From Celeribacter halophilus (GTDB taxonomy: Bacteria; Pseudomonadota; Alphaproteobacteria; Rhodobacterales; Rhodobacteraceae), in assembly GCF_900114135.1 (NCBI RefSeq), contig NZ_FORY01000004.1, positions 186,001-250,000 of the forward strand: a DNA stretch of 64,000 nucleotides. Direction: 5' to 3'. Numbering within the stretch: the stretch's first letter is position 1; the number at the start of each line of letters is the position of its first letter. The notes beneath the pieces were generated by a model. The model was not told the DNA's origin and did no database searches. It was given only the letters and a program-made list of their open reading frames with translations. This document shows, piece by piece, positions 15,930 through 24,214 of the stretch. The translations under genes were made by a program, and so were the position numbers.

Positions 15930-16814
15930 ATGGCAAAAATCGGCTTTATCGGTCTTGGTCAAATGGGAAGCGGCATGTGTCGCAACCTGATCAAGGGAGG
16001 GCACCAACTCAAGGTTTACGATTGCGCCGAAGCCGCCGTTCAGAACATGGTTGATGCCGGCGCGGAAGCCGCAACCAGCGCACGCGCTGCTGCCGAAGGT
16101 GCAGAGGTCGTGTTCACGATGCTCCCGATCGGTGACATTGTTTACCAGACGGTCTTCGGTCCGGACGGCATTGCCGAAGGCATTTCCAATGATGCGATCT
16201 ATGTGGATATGAGCACCATTCTGCCCGAAGAAACGCGCAACATTGGCCGGAAGCTCGCGGAGCAAGGCGTGGCGATGGTGGATGCTCCCGTCGGGCGCAC
16301 CTCGGCACATGCGGTTGCGGGCACGTCAACCTTCATGGTGGGCGGGGACAAAGAACATGTGCAACGGGTCATGCCCTATCTGGAGTGTATGGGAGAATGC
16401 ATCACCCATTGCGGCCCTCTGGGAACTGGTGCGACCGTGAAACTCGTGAACAATTACATTTCTGCGGTGTGCAATCTGGTCACGGCGGAAGGTATGGCGC
16501 TTGGTCTGGCGGCTGGAGCGGATCAGGACACGATGGTGGAAGTCATCTCCCAGACGCCCGCAGGGCTCGGGCATATCAAGACCACATGGCCGGCCAAGGC
16601 CTTGGCCGATGACCCCTCGCCTGCGTTCATGCTGGACCTTGCGCGCAAGGATTTGGGGCTGGCGCTGACTGCCGCGGCCGACGCCAAAGTGCCATTGGCC
16701 ACCGGCAGCGTCACCCGTGAAATCTATAATATTGCGAGTGCTGCCGGACATGGCAGGGAAGACTGGACCACCGGGATTTACCGGACGGTCAAACATCTGG
16801 CCAACGCCACATAG
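15930..16814 (+). CDS. YihU-like beta-hydroxyacid dehydrogenase (sulfolactaldehyde/semialdehyde reductase)
   Basis: A 294-residue NAD(H)-dependent enzyme of the 3-hydroxyisobutyrate dehydrogenase family. The Rossmann motif GFIGLGQMGSGM opens the protein; the substrate loop is DAPVGRTSAHAVAGT (V121-G122-R123-T124-S125); catalytic K171 lies in VKLVNNY; the C-terminal half matches YihU in GLGHIKTTWPAKAL, SPAFMLDLARKDLGLAL and AAGHGREDW. YihU reduces 3-sulfolactaldehyde to DHPS and also acts on succinate semialdehyde/4-hydroxybutyrate. Tartronate-semialdehyde and HIBADH enzymes have a different loop (typically SGG), so GRTS points to a sulfonate or a longer carboxylate. It sits 125 bases after the GabD-like gene; together they could interconvert alcohol, aldehyde and acid. 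Confidence 0.82.
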   Translation: MAKIGFIGLGQMGSGMCRNLIKGGHQLKVYDCAEAAVQNMVDAGAEAATSARAAAEGAEVVFTMLPIGDIVYQTVFGPDGIAEGISNDAIYVDMSTILPEETRNIGRKLAEQGVAMVDAPVGRTSAHAVAGTSTFMVGGDKEHVQRVMPYLECMGECITHCGPLGTGATVKLVNNYISAVCNLVTAEGMALGLAAGADQDTMVEVISQTPAGLGHIKTTWPAKALADDPSPAFMLDLARKDLGLALTAAADAKVPLATGSVTREIYNIASAAGHGREDWTTGIYRTVKHLANAT

Positions 16815-16949
16815 GCCAGCATTAAAACGCCGGATTGACTAGGCACGGGCATGATGTCTTTCGGAGGAAGAGGCATCGCGCATCAGGCATTCCCAGAGGC
16901 AGACGGCCTGATCAACAGGCTGATTTACCGAAATTTGGAGGAGGACCCA

Positions 16950-18182
16950 ATGAACATCTCACAAAAACTGAGCCGCATCTCACGGCGCGACCTGCTTAAA
17001 CTGGCCGGACAATACGGCATGTCATCCACCCTGCTTGCCGCCGGAAGTTTCACCGGTGCCGTGACGCTGCCCGGATTGGCGCGCGCAGCGGAATCGACAT
17101 ACGAGAAGCGCTATGCCAAACCTGCAAAACACACACTGAAATTTGGCGGCGCCGGTTTGAACCCCCGCAACTTGCTGGTCGAGCGGGCCGGATGTCTGGA
17201 ATTTGCACGCGATCTGGAATCGCGCACGGATGGAGAAATCCGCGTTGAATTCATGGGAGACAACCAGATCTGCGGGCAGTTGAGCTGCGTCGAGAAAGCC
17301 CAGAACGGTATTGTGGATATTTACACATCAGCCACACAGAACTCCGCCAGCGGGGCTCCCTATCTCAATGTTCTGGATTATGCCTATGTTTTCCCGAGCA
17401 GGGCCTCGCAATACCATTTCCTCTACAGTCCGGAATCCAACGCCCTGTTGCGTGAGCCTCTGGAGAAACGTCACGGGCTGAAATTCCTGTTCAGCCATTG
17501 CGAACTTCGCGGGCTCCAGATGGGCAAGAGCTTTGAGGACAAGCCCACCGTCACGCGCATCGAGGATCTCTTTGGCACCAAGAACCGCGTGACCGGCACC
17601 CAAATGGGCCGGATCGCCATGCGGTTGATGAACCTCAATCCGGTTCCGATCGCGTGGGAGGAAACACTGGACGGATTGAAAACCGGCCTGATTGACGGGG
17701 CCGAAACATGGGCCTCTGCTGTGGCCTATGCCAATATGTCCCCAGTCGTGTCGCAATCCATTGACCTGCGGTTCTTCAGCGGCACAGAGCACACCGCCAT
17801 GTCGGCAAAGGTCTTCGACAAGCTGGACGGCTATCTGCAAGATGCCGTGATGGAATCCGCCTATCTGGCGCAGGTGCATGTGCAGGCGGCAAACGAAGCC
17901 TCTCTGGTGAACACTGTCGGCTACACGGCCCCGCCCCTGTCCGGCACCATTTTCGAACAAAACAATGTGCGCACCGCATTCCTCGCCCCCGACCAACTGA
18001 AGGTCGCAGAGGAAATGTGTTCCCCTGAATTCAATCCCAAACCTTGGGAGAAATGGCGCGAGCGCATCAATAACTGGGCAGGCGGCATTGATACATACAC
18101 CGAGTTGCACCGTGTCGCCCGTGAAATCCCGGCCGATATGCGCGCAGAAAACGTCGAGCCGCGGCGCTGGTGGAAAGCCTGA
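16950..18182 (+). CDS. TRAP transporter DctP-type receptor with Tat-like signal
   Basis: A 410-residue periplasmic receptor, longer than the usual 330-350. The N-terminus carries SRRDLLKLAG followed by a hydrophobic stretch ending in GLARAAES, a twin-arginine signal, which implies export in the folded state. The mature part has the DctP order: ESRTDGEIRVEFMGDNQICG, then ALLREPLEKRHGLKFLFS, then GTKNRVTGTQMGRIAMRLMN, and the carboxylate-binding Arg region. The start at 16950 is set by GGAGGAGG 7-14 bases upstream. It begins the dctPQM gene set within the gabD-like operon, so its ligand is probably the precursor of the aldehyde/alcohol pair. Confidence 0.88.
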   Translation: MNISQKLSRISRRDLLKLAGQYGMSSTLLAAGSFTGAVTLPGLARAAESTYEKRYAKPAKHTLKFGGAGLNPRNLLVERAGCLEFARDLESRTDGEIRVEFMGDNQICGQLSCVEKAQNGIVDIYTSATQNSASGAPYLNVLDYAYVFPSRASQYHFLYSPESNALLREPLEKRHGLKFLFSHCELRGLQMGKSFEDKPTVTRIEDLFGTKNRVTGTQMGRIAMRLMNLNPVPIAWEETLDGLKTGLIDGAETWASAVAYANMSPVVSQSIDLRFFSGTEHTAMSAKVFDKLDGYLQDAVMESAYLAQVHVQAANEASLVNTVGYTAPPLSGTIFEQNNVRTAFLAPDQLKVAEEMCSPEFNPKPWEKWRERINNWAGGIDTYTELHRVAREIPADMRAENVEPRRWWKA

Positions 18183-18203
18183 TCCCGACACATTGACGCA
18201 CAA

Positions 18204-18234
18204 GGGGTGGCGTGTCTTCCGACGCGACCACCCC
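18204..18234 (+). other. Intercistronic hairpin between dctP and dctQ
   Basis: GGGGTGG (18204-18210) pairs with CCACCCC (18228-18234), and an inner CGTGTC/GACGCG extends the stem past a one-base bulge to a 4-nt TTCC loop. It lies 21 bases after the receptor stop, directly before the dctQ ribosome-binding site. Confidence 0.6.
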
Positions 18235-18251
18235 AAAGGAGGAGGACCACC

Positions 18252-18911
18252 ATGTTCGGAGATATTTGCGAAATACTAAGTGCCGTTCTATCGAACGACG
18301 CCTGGATGATCAGCGAAGCACTGACGTCAAATGCTGTTTGGGTCTTGGGCGGCGCGGTGACGCTGCTCGGTGGCGTATTGTTTCTTGTTATTTACCACTA
18401 TGTGCCGTGGCTTGAGCGGAATCTGGAAGCCTCGGTAATGGTCTCAACATACCTGCTGATCGGGGTCATTATCTTTGTCGAGGTGTTTCGCCGTTTCGTC
18501 CTGAATGTTCAGTCATCATGGTCGACAACCCTGCCCCCGTTCCTCTTTCTCATCATGACGTGGGTGGGCTGTGCCTATAACGTCAAGACCCGCAGCCATC
18601 TGACGTTTTCAGAATTCCGTCTGAATATGCCACGCAAGCTCCAGTTCCTCTGTCTGTCGCTGGATGCTGTGCTCTGGATCGGTTTCTCATGGATCATCGT
18701 GGTGACATCGACACAGACGGTTGCGAATTCCGCCGCTAATTTTCAGGTCATGATGGGAACCGACAATCTATTGCAGTGGTGGTTTCTCGCCTCCGTGCCG
18801 CTCAGCTTCATCCTGATCTCGGCGCGCACCATCGAAAACTGGCTGCTCGACCTGAAAAACTTCCGCGCTGGCAATGACCTGATCGTCACGTCCGCAATTG
18901 GCGCAGACTGA
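18252..18911 (+). CDS. TRAP transporter small membrane subunit (DctQ-like)
   Basis: A 219-residue protein with four hydrophobic segments (about residues 27-47, 60-78, 96-112 and 140-160), the DctQ topology. It contains VEVFRRFVLN after the second segment and CAYNVKTRSHLTFSEFRLNM, which corresponds to the conserved R-x-H loop of DctQ proteins (usually REGAHVRVD). GGAGGACCACC precedes the ATG at 18252. The gene ends 10 bases before dctM. DctQ and DctM together form the Na+-coupled membrane part that accepts substrate from the DctP receptor. Confidence 0.88.
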   Translation: MFGDICEILSAVLSNDAWMISEALTSNAVWVLGGAVTLLGGVLFLVIYHYVPWLERNLEASVMVSTYLLIGVIIFVEVFRRFVLNVQSSWSTTLPPFLFLIMTWVGCAYNVKTRSHLTFSEFRLNMPRKLQFLCLSLDAVLWIGFSWIIVVTSTQTVANSAANFQVMMGTDNLLQWWFLASVPLSFILISARTIENWLLDLKNFRAGNDLIVTSAIGAD

Positions 18912-18921
18912 GGAGACCACA

Positions 18922-20277
18922 ATGACTGATGGATCTTGGACCACACTTATTTCCATTGCCGTGACACTGTTGTTTATGCTTGGCGTTCCAGTCTTTCTCG
19001 TGATCGGCTACTGGGTCATTGGCATGAGTTTCGTGCTGGGCCTGCCCCTGATCAATACGGGGTCGGCCCTGGCGGATGTTTTTACGGACGGCTTTGCCCT
19101 CTTGGCCATGCCGTTGTTCATTCTGACCGGCGATCTCATCAACCGCTCCGGTATTGCACGGCGCTTGTCGGATTTTGCCTATGCCTGCCTTGGCTGGCTG
19201 CGGGGCGGTTTGGCCATGGCCAGTCTGGGGGCCTGCGGGTTGTTCGCGGCGATCTCCGGTTCCAACTCGGCCACAACGGCCACCATCGGCTCCATGCTGC
19301 ATCCGGAGATGGTCAAGGGCGGCTATGACGAACGGTTCTCCGCCGCAACCGCCGCAGCGGGGGGTACGGTCGGCATCATCATCCCGCCCTCCATCATCTT
19401 CATCGTCTACGGGTTCTTGCTAAACCTGCCCATTTCCGAACTGTTTGTCGCTGGCATTATTCCCGGAGCCATGATGGTCGGCGCCATGATGCTGGTGGCC
19501 TTTATGATCTGTAAGCGAAACGGCTGGGGCTATCTGATCCCGCTGCAACTCAACCGGATCATGAAAACAGCCATCGGGGCATGGCTCGGCTTTTTTGCCA
19601 TCGGTCTTGTCCTGTGGGGCATCTACACCGGCAAGTTTTCCCCCACCGAAGCGGCGGGCGTTACTGTCGGGTTCTGTATTGTTGTGGGATTTATCAGCCT
19701 GCCCGTCTATCGCCTTATGGGATCGCCGTCTGAAGATAGACCCTACACAGAGCGCAACATGTCGGAATATCTCGTCGTGCAAGGGTTTACGCCCGTTGAA
19801 CTGCCCTCGATCACCATGCGGTCTGCCCAGATTGCAGGGGTGCTGGCGCCGCTGATTGCGGTCTCGGTCATGATGCAGCAAATCCTGTCCGTGCTTGGCG
19901 CGCAGGAGATCATCGGAGATTTCGTGCGCGGTATGGGTGGCTATTATGCGGTGCTCTTCACCTCGATGGCGATTGTGTTTGTAGCGGGGATGGTGCTCGA
20001 AAGCCTGCCCGTGACCATCATCCTTGCCCCGATCCTCGCGCCGGTGGCCCATTCTGTCGGGGTGGACCCCGTGCAATTTGGTGTGATCTTCCTCGTGGGC
20101 GCCTCCATCGGGTTCATCACCCCGCCTTACGGGCTCAATCTCTATGTGGCCTCCGGCGTCACAGGGGTGCCCTATCTCAAACTGCTGAGATACACCGTGC
20201 CCTACCTCCTGTCGCTCTTCGTGGTCTGGATCATGATTGCGTTGCTGCCCTTCCTCACCTCCATTCTGATCCCGTAA
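18922..20277 (+). CDS. TRAP transporter large membrane subunit (DctM-like)
   Basis: A 451-residue inner-membrane protein of about 12 segments. Family landmarks are FALLAMPLFILTGDLINRSG near residue 60, GLFAAISGSNSATTATIGSM (first re-entrant hairpin), GGTVGIIIPPSIIFIVYGFL, and in the second half PVTIILAPILAPVAHSVGVD and IGFITPPYGLNLYVASGVTG. A roughly 50-residue cytoplasmic insertion near residues 265-300 is normal for some DctM proteins. The start at 18922 has AGGAG 8 bases upstream. It ends the operon and is followed by a hairpin. Confidence 0.92.
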   Translation: MTDGSWTTLISIAVTLLFMLGVPVFLVIGYWVIGMSFVLGLPLINTGSALADVFTDGFALLAMPLFILTGDLINRSGIARRLSDFAYACLGWLRGGLAMASLGACGLFAAISGSNSATTATIGSMLHPEMVKGGYDERFSAATAAAGGTVGIIIPPSIIFIVYGFLLNLPISELFVAGIIPGAMMVGAMMLVAFMICKRNGWGYLIPLQLNRIMKTAIGAWLGFFAIGLVLWGIYTGKFSPTEAAGVTVGFCIVVGFISLPVYRLMGSPSEDRPYTERNMSEYLVVQGFTPVELPSITMRSAQIAGVLAPLIAVSVMMQQILSVLGAQEIIGDFVRGMGGYYAVLFTSMAIVFVAGMVLESLPVTIILAPILAPVAHSVGVDPVQFGVIFLVGASIGFITPPYGLNLYVASGVTGVPYLKLLRYTVPYLLSLFVVWIMIALLPFLTSILIP

Positions 20278-20306
20278 AGGGAAGGACCGGCGACACTTCA
20301 CCACTT

Positions 20307-20336
20307 CGGTTGGCAGTTCACACCTATTGCCAACCG
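20307..20336 (+). terminator. Hairpin after dctM
   Basis: A perfect 9-bp inverted repeat (CGGTTGGCA/TGCCAACCG) with a 12-nt loop, 30 bases past the dctM stop. There is no T-run. It probably marks the end of the gabD-like/dctPQM operon before the lysR gene. Confidence 0.55.
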
Positions 20337-20456
20337 GAAATCCCGTAGGTCGGACGGCATTTACAGCCTGCGCGGCCACAACAGGAAAGTATTGATTAAT
20401 ATATGTCCGTATGAAATGATTTTTATGAAACAATTACTTACGTTTAGGGTGAGAAA

Positions 20457-21365
20457 ATGTCCATTCGCATGCTGCGCACGCTCATTGCTATTGCTGACCA
20501 CGGAACCTTCAGCGCCGCGGCGGACGCTGTCTTTGTCACCCATGCGGCCGTGAGCCAGCAGATGCGAGCACTGGAAGAACAATGGCAGGTCCAGATCTTC
20601 AACCGCGCCACACGCACCCCTGAATTCACACCGCTCGGTCTGGCCATTCTGGAGAAAGCCCGAGAAGTCGTTCAGGCCTATGACGATATTGTCCCCTCCG
20701 TGATCGGGGATGACGGGCTGAAAGGGGAATTCAATCTCGGCGCGGTTCCGACCTCCATGACCGGACTGGTCCCCCTGGCCAGTGCAATGCTCAAAAACAA
20801 GTATACAGATCTCCATGTCAGCCTCTATCCGGGTCTGTCCAACCACCTTATCAATCAGGTGGAGCGCAATCTCCTGAACGCCGCGCTGATCTCGAAGCCG
20901 AGCGTGATTTCCAAGAGCTTGTCATGGACACCTCTCGCAGAGGAGCCCATGGTCCTGATCGCGTCTCAGGATGTCGAAGGCGACGATGCGCAAGAGATTT
21001 TGCGCACCCATCCGTTCATCCGCTTTTCTCGTGACGCTGTCGTGGGGGACATTATCGAGAACTGGCTTCAGTCCAACAACATCAGCGTTGTAGATACGAT
21101 GGAGCTCATCAGCCTCGAAAGCATTTCGAGCATGGTTATGGCCAACCTCGGCGTTTCCATCGTTCCCGATCCTTGCGTGGTGCCCATGAACGGCCTGCCT
21201 CTGCGCAAAATTCCACTCTGCGCGACCCCGCCGACACGTCAGCTTGGCCTCATCCAGAGCAAATCCAGCACCAAGACGCGTGTTCTGGAAGAAGTCACCA
21301 ACGCGCTGCGCGAGGCGATTGATGTCGGGCTGTTTTCATCCGATACGATTTCAGGACCACACTAA
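20457..21365 (+). CDS. LysR-family transcriptional regulator
   Basis: A 302-residue LysR-type regulator. The helix-turn-helix is in the N-terminal 60 residues (ADHGTFSAAADAVFVTHAAV, then SQQMRALEEQW). The effector domain begins after residue 90 and includes GEFNLGAVPTSMTGLVPLAS. It is directly joined to the TauE/SafE exporter gene (stop codon at 21363-21365, next ATG at 21366), so regulator and exporter are made together. Two TATGAAA repeats (20410 and 20424, 14-base period) lie upstream and might be part of its own control. It is the only regulator gene inside the 14-28 kb block and so the best candidate to control the flanking catabolic operons. Confidence 0.88.
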   Translation: MSIRMLRTLIAIADHGTFSAAADAVFVTHAAVSQQMRALEEQWQVQIFNRATRTPEFTPLGLAILEKAREVVQAYDDIVPSVIGDDGLKGEFNLGAVPTSMTGLVPLASAMLKNKYTDLHVSLYPGLSNHLINQVERNLLNAALISKPSVISKSLSWTPLAEEPMVLIASQDVEGDDAQEILRTHPFIRFSRDAVVGDIIENWLQSNNISVVDTMELISLESISSMVMANLGVSIVPDPCVVPMNGLPLRKIPLCATPPTRQLGLIQSKSSTKTRVLEEVTNALREAIDVGLFSSDTISGPH

Positions 21366-22109
21366 ATGACGTTGGAATTCATTCTTATGCTCGTTTGCGG
21401 CGCTGTCGCTGGCGGATTTATCAACGGTCTGGCGGGGTTCGGCACGGCGCTGTTTGCGTTGGGATTCTGGCTCCAGATCATGCCCGCCCCGCAAGCGGTG
21501 GCCATCGTTGTCATTGTCTCCACGCTTTCCGGCCTTCAGGGCGTCTGGATTGTGCGCACAGATATACGCGCCCGCATGGGGCGTCTGCTTTTGTTCCTTC
21601 TGCCGGCCGTTATTGGCATCCCTCTCGGCGTAGAGCTTTTGTCATGGATCGACAGTCGCACCCTCAAAGTGACCATTGCCGCTTTCATGCTGCTGTTTGG
21701 CGGGTTCTTTACCGTCAGAAGAACGCTCCCGAAATTCACCCGACCGACTCCGGTTCTGGACGCAGGGGTCGGTTTTCTGGGCGGCGTCTTAGGCGGTGCA
21801 GCCTCTTTGTCGGGAGCTTTGCCAACCATGTGGTGCGCCATGCGACCGTGGAGCAAACAGGAAACCCGTGCTGTCTTGCAGCCGTTCAACGTCATCATCC
21901 TGTGTCTCACCGCGATACTGCTGGCCTTGCGCGGTGAATACACGCCACAAACCTTGTTGTTTCTGGCAGTTGCCCTCCCTGTCACCATGCTCTCGGCCCA
22001 GCTCGGCATCTATGTTTTCAAACGGTTGAGCGACCTCCAGTTCCGCCGCCTTTTGATCGCTATGATGTTCCTGTCCGGCGCGCTCCTGATGCTGCGCGAG
22101 CTGTTCTGA
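21366..22109 (+). CDS. TauE/SafE-family anion exporter (sulfite/organosulfonate)
   Basis: A 247-residue integral-membrane protein with about eight hydrophobic segments in two repeats. The first repeat has CGAVAGGFINGLAGFGTALFA and the second GFLGGVLGGAASLSGALPTM, the duplicated DUF81 pattern of the TauE/SafE family. Members export sulfite, sulfoacetate or related anions and are typical companions of sulfonate catabolism, although many have unknown substrates. It abuts the lysR gene without a gap and is followed by a terminator shared with a convergent operon that ends in another sulfate-type exporter. This suggests that sulfite is released by the pathway encoded around it. Confidence 0.85.
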   Translation: MTLEFILMLVCGAVAGGFINGLAGFGTALFALGFWLQIMPAPQAVAIVVIVSTLSGLQGVWIVRTDIRARMGRLLLFLLPAVIGIPLGVELLSWIDSRTLKVTIAAFMLLFGGFFTVRRTLPKFTRPTPVLDAGVGFLGGVLGGAASLSGALPTMWCAMRPWSKQETRAVLQPFNVIILCLTAILLALRGEYTPQTLLFLAVALPVTMLSAQLGIYVFKRLSDLQFRRLLIAMMFLSGALLMLRELF

Positions 22110-22118
22110 ACGCGGACA

Positions 22119-22152
22119 TAAAACAAGGCGCACCGAAAACGATGCGCCTTGT
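22119..22152 (-). terminator. Terminator between convergent tauE and NIPSNAP genes
   Basis: A perfect 10-bp stem (ACAAGGCGCA at 22123-22132, TGCGCCTTGT at 22143-22152) with a 10-nt loop. On the minus strand it is followed by TTTTAT, so it is a good intrinsic terminator for the leftward operon and may also stop rightward transcription. Confidence 0.8.
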
Positions 22153-22175
22153 CTCGGGGGACAACGTCAAAGTGG

Positions 22176-22490
22176 TCAGTCGGCCTTGAAGAACGGGGCC
22201 GGAACCAGAATTTTATTCTCGATATGATCGACAAGCGGTCTCATTTGCACCGCGTAGTCCTGCCATTCCTGAGAGGCCTGAAGGGCTTTGCGCCGTTCCC
22301 AGCGATCATCCATGCTCTTGTAGCCCCACATATGGACAATCTGGTTCAGCGGCCCGATGTCCGTAAAGTAATACCCCACCATCTGCCCCAGAATACGGGT
22401 CTGGACCTCCAGCCCCTCTTCTTCATAGAGTTTCAGGAATTTCGGCACATTGCCATTTTTGAGCGTATAGGTACGCATATCAACGAACAT
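22176..22490 (-). CDS. NIPSNAP-family protein
   Basis: A 104-residue small protein with the NIPSNAP pattern: MFVDMRTYTLKNGNVPKFLK at the start, then GLEVQTRILGQMVGYYFTDI, NQIVHMWGYKSMDDRWERR, and a Trp-containing helix. The fold is a dimeric alpha/beta barrel. Bacterial members often sit in catabolic operons but have no agreed reaction. The start at 22490 has GAGGGAAA upstream. It is the last gene of the eight-gene frd/fum/exporter operon, 27 bases after the YeiH-like gene. A role as a binding or small catalytic partner of the pathway is possible but unproven. Confidence 0.8.
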   Translation of the reverse strand: MFVDMRTYTLKNGNVPKFLKLYEEEGLEVQTRILGQMVGYYFTDIGPLNQIVHMWGYKSMDDRWERRKALQASQEWQDYAVQMRPLVDHIENKILVPAPFFKAD

Positions 22491-22517
22491 GGATTTCCCT
22501 CGTTTGTAGATCACAGG

Positions 22518-23549
22518 TTAGATAAGAAACAGGTGGATGGCGCTGAGCACGAAGACGGCCAAAATCACTGTTGAGAGACAGATGACGATAATGGCCCGCG
22601 CGCCGACATCTCCGAGTTTGCGCAGGGATGTTTTCATCCCGAGCGCGGCGATGGCTGTCACAAGACACCAGCGGGACAGATCCAGAAGAAAGGCAACGGC
22701 CGTCTCGGGGATCACATCCGCGCTTCCGATCAGAACCAGAGCCGCAAACCCCAGAACAAAAAACGGAATGGGGAGAGACTTCTTCTCCGTTTGTGCGGAT
22801 GCGCCGGAGAAGACCAGAGACAGGATGATGACAACCGGCACCAAAGTCGCAACACGCAGCAGCTTGACGAATGTTGCGGTCGATCCGGCCAGATCAGACA
22901 CAGAATACCCCGCCCCGACCACCTGCGCGACATCGTGAATTGTGGCACCAAAGAACACGCCCGTCATTTCATCGGACAGTCCCAGAACCCCTGACAGGAT
23001 CGGGTAGAGGATCATCGCCAGCGTGGAAAGTGCCGTCACCGCAATCACCGTGAACACAGTGTTGCGTTCCAGATCCGGATCGTCTTTGGGCAGCACAGAA
23101 GAAATGGCCAGAGCCGCAGAGGCCCCGCAAATCGCGACCGCGCCTCCGGTCAGAAGACCGAAACGCGCGGAACCACCCAACACACGCGATAAGAGGATGC
23201 CCACTGCAATGGTCAGCCCCACACCGCTTAATGTGATCAACAAAACCCCGAGACCTGCAGAGGCAATCTGCTGCACCGTAATGCCCAGTCCCAAGAGCGC
23301 GACACCAAAGCGCAGCAGTTGTTTCGAGGCAAATTCAATGCCGCTGACCGTATGCGTGCCCGCATCCGACAGGAACGCAAAGGACATGCCGATCAGCAAG
23401 GCCATGAGCATGACGGGCGCGCCGTAATGCTCCGACAGGAATTTGGCTGCCAAGGCAACAGTGACCGCAGAGAGGACTCCGGGAAACAGGGTTTGCAGTT
23501 TTCTGAACATGGCAACATGCGGGGCGCTGGAATTGAGAGCCTCCTTCAT
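22518..23549 (-). CDS. YeiH-family putative sulfate exporter (UPF0324)
   Basis: A 343-residue membrane protein of about ten hydrophobic segments. It carries the YeiH-family signatures GGAVAICGASAALAISSVLP and FFGATIHDVAQVVGAGYSVS. The family is annotated as putative sulfate exporters because members accompany sulfonate- and taurine-degrading genes; direct evidence is limited. Its ATG overlaps the stop of the hydro-lyase beta gene (ATGA at 23546-23549), so it is translationally coupled to a catabolic enzyme. With TauE/SafE on the facing operon there are two inorganic-sulfur-type exporters in 2.2 kb. Confidence 0.82.
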   Translation of the reverse strand: MKEALNSSAPHVAMFRKLQTLFPGVLSAVTVALAAKFLSEHYGAPVMLMALLIGMSFAFLSDAGTHTVSGIEFASKQLLRFGVALLGLGITVQQIASAGLGVLLITLSGVGLTIAVGILLSRVLGGSARFGLLTGGAVAICGASAALAISSVLPKDDPDLERNTVFTVIAVTALSTLAMILYPILSGVLGLSDEMTGVFFGATIHDVAQVVGAGYSVSDLAGSTATFVKLLRVATLVPVVIILSLVFSGASAQTEKKSLPIPFFVLGFAALVLIGSADVIPETAVAFLLDLSRWCLVTAIAALGMKTSLRKLGDVGARAIIVICLSTVILAVFVLSAIHLFLI

Positions 23550-24214
23550 CCGATCAACTCTTCGGACCGGTCGTCCGTTTCACCGAACCGTTTGAGAACC
23601 GCCGGACGGGTGCCTTCGTAAATCCGGTCGAGATTGCGGGAAATCTTTTCATTTTCCTGTTCGAACAGGCAGTTCCCTTCGAGATCGGACGCCACAAAAA
23701 ACGGCCCCATATGGTTGCACCGGATGACCCACATCGCCTGGGCGAGCCCGAGTTCCTCATGCCAATGCACGGCCTCGACCTTCTCGACTCCCCGCCCCAA
23801 CAATGCGCCGGTGCCGTAGCCTACGGTCGACAGGTAAATGGCCCCGTGTGGCACGAAATAGGATTTGTAATCTGCCGAAGACATGCCGCCTTTGCCGATG
23901 ATCAACTTGGCACCGCTTTTCTCCAGCCATTCCGGCAACCATTTGGCGAACCGGAAACTTGCCGTTGCGGTCACGGCCCCCATGTCGAAAGAACCGTCTT
24001 CACGGATCACAGCCGCCGGAGAACAATGGAAATTTGCGGCACTTTGCGAAGGCAATTCCATCGGGATATTTGCCTTGTCCTCCAACGCCCGCATATAGAC
24101 GCCCTCACGCGCGGTATACATCAGCCCGTCCAGATAAACGACGTCGCCAAGGCGCAGCTGGGCAAGCTCTTCCTGTGTCGGGGTTGTGCTCAATACGATT
24201 TCGCGAGGTTTCAT
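23546..24214 (-). CDS. Class-I hydro-lyase beta subunit (TtdB/fumarase C-terminal type)
   Basis: A 222-residue protein homologous to TtdB and the C-terminal domain of class-I fumarase. It has LRLGDVVYLDGLMYTAREGV near the start, the active-site KLIIGKGGMSS, and VHWHEELGLAQAMWVIRC with GPFFVASDLEGN near the end. The alpha subunit supplies the [4Fe-4S] cluster and this subunit the other half of the active site for adding or removing water on a dicarboxylate (fumarate/malate or tartrate). AGGAGGCAGCC precedes the ATG at 24214, which overlaps the alpha-subunit stop. Whether the substrate is fumarate, tartrate or an analogue cannot be decided from sequence. Confidence 0.85.
   Translation of the reverse strand: MKPREIVLSTTPTQEELAQLRLGDVVYLDGLMYTAREGVYMRALEDKANIPMELPSQSAANFHCSPAAVIREDGSFDMGAVTATASFRFAKWLPEWLEKSGAKLIIGKGGMSSADYKSYFVPHGAIYLSTVGYGTGALLGRGVEKVEAVHWHEELGLAQAMWVIRCNHMGPFFVASDLEGNCLFEQENEKISRNLDRIYEGTRPAVLKRFGETDDRSEELIG

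Noticed and set aside
15930-16814. Naming the gene mmsB (3-hydroxyisobutyrate dehydrogenase) or garR
   Set aside because: The GRTS substrate loop and C-terminal motifs match YihU better, and no valine or glucarate genes are nearby.
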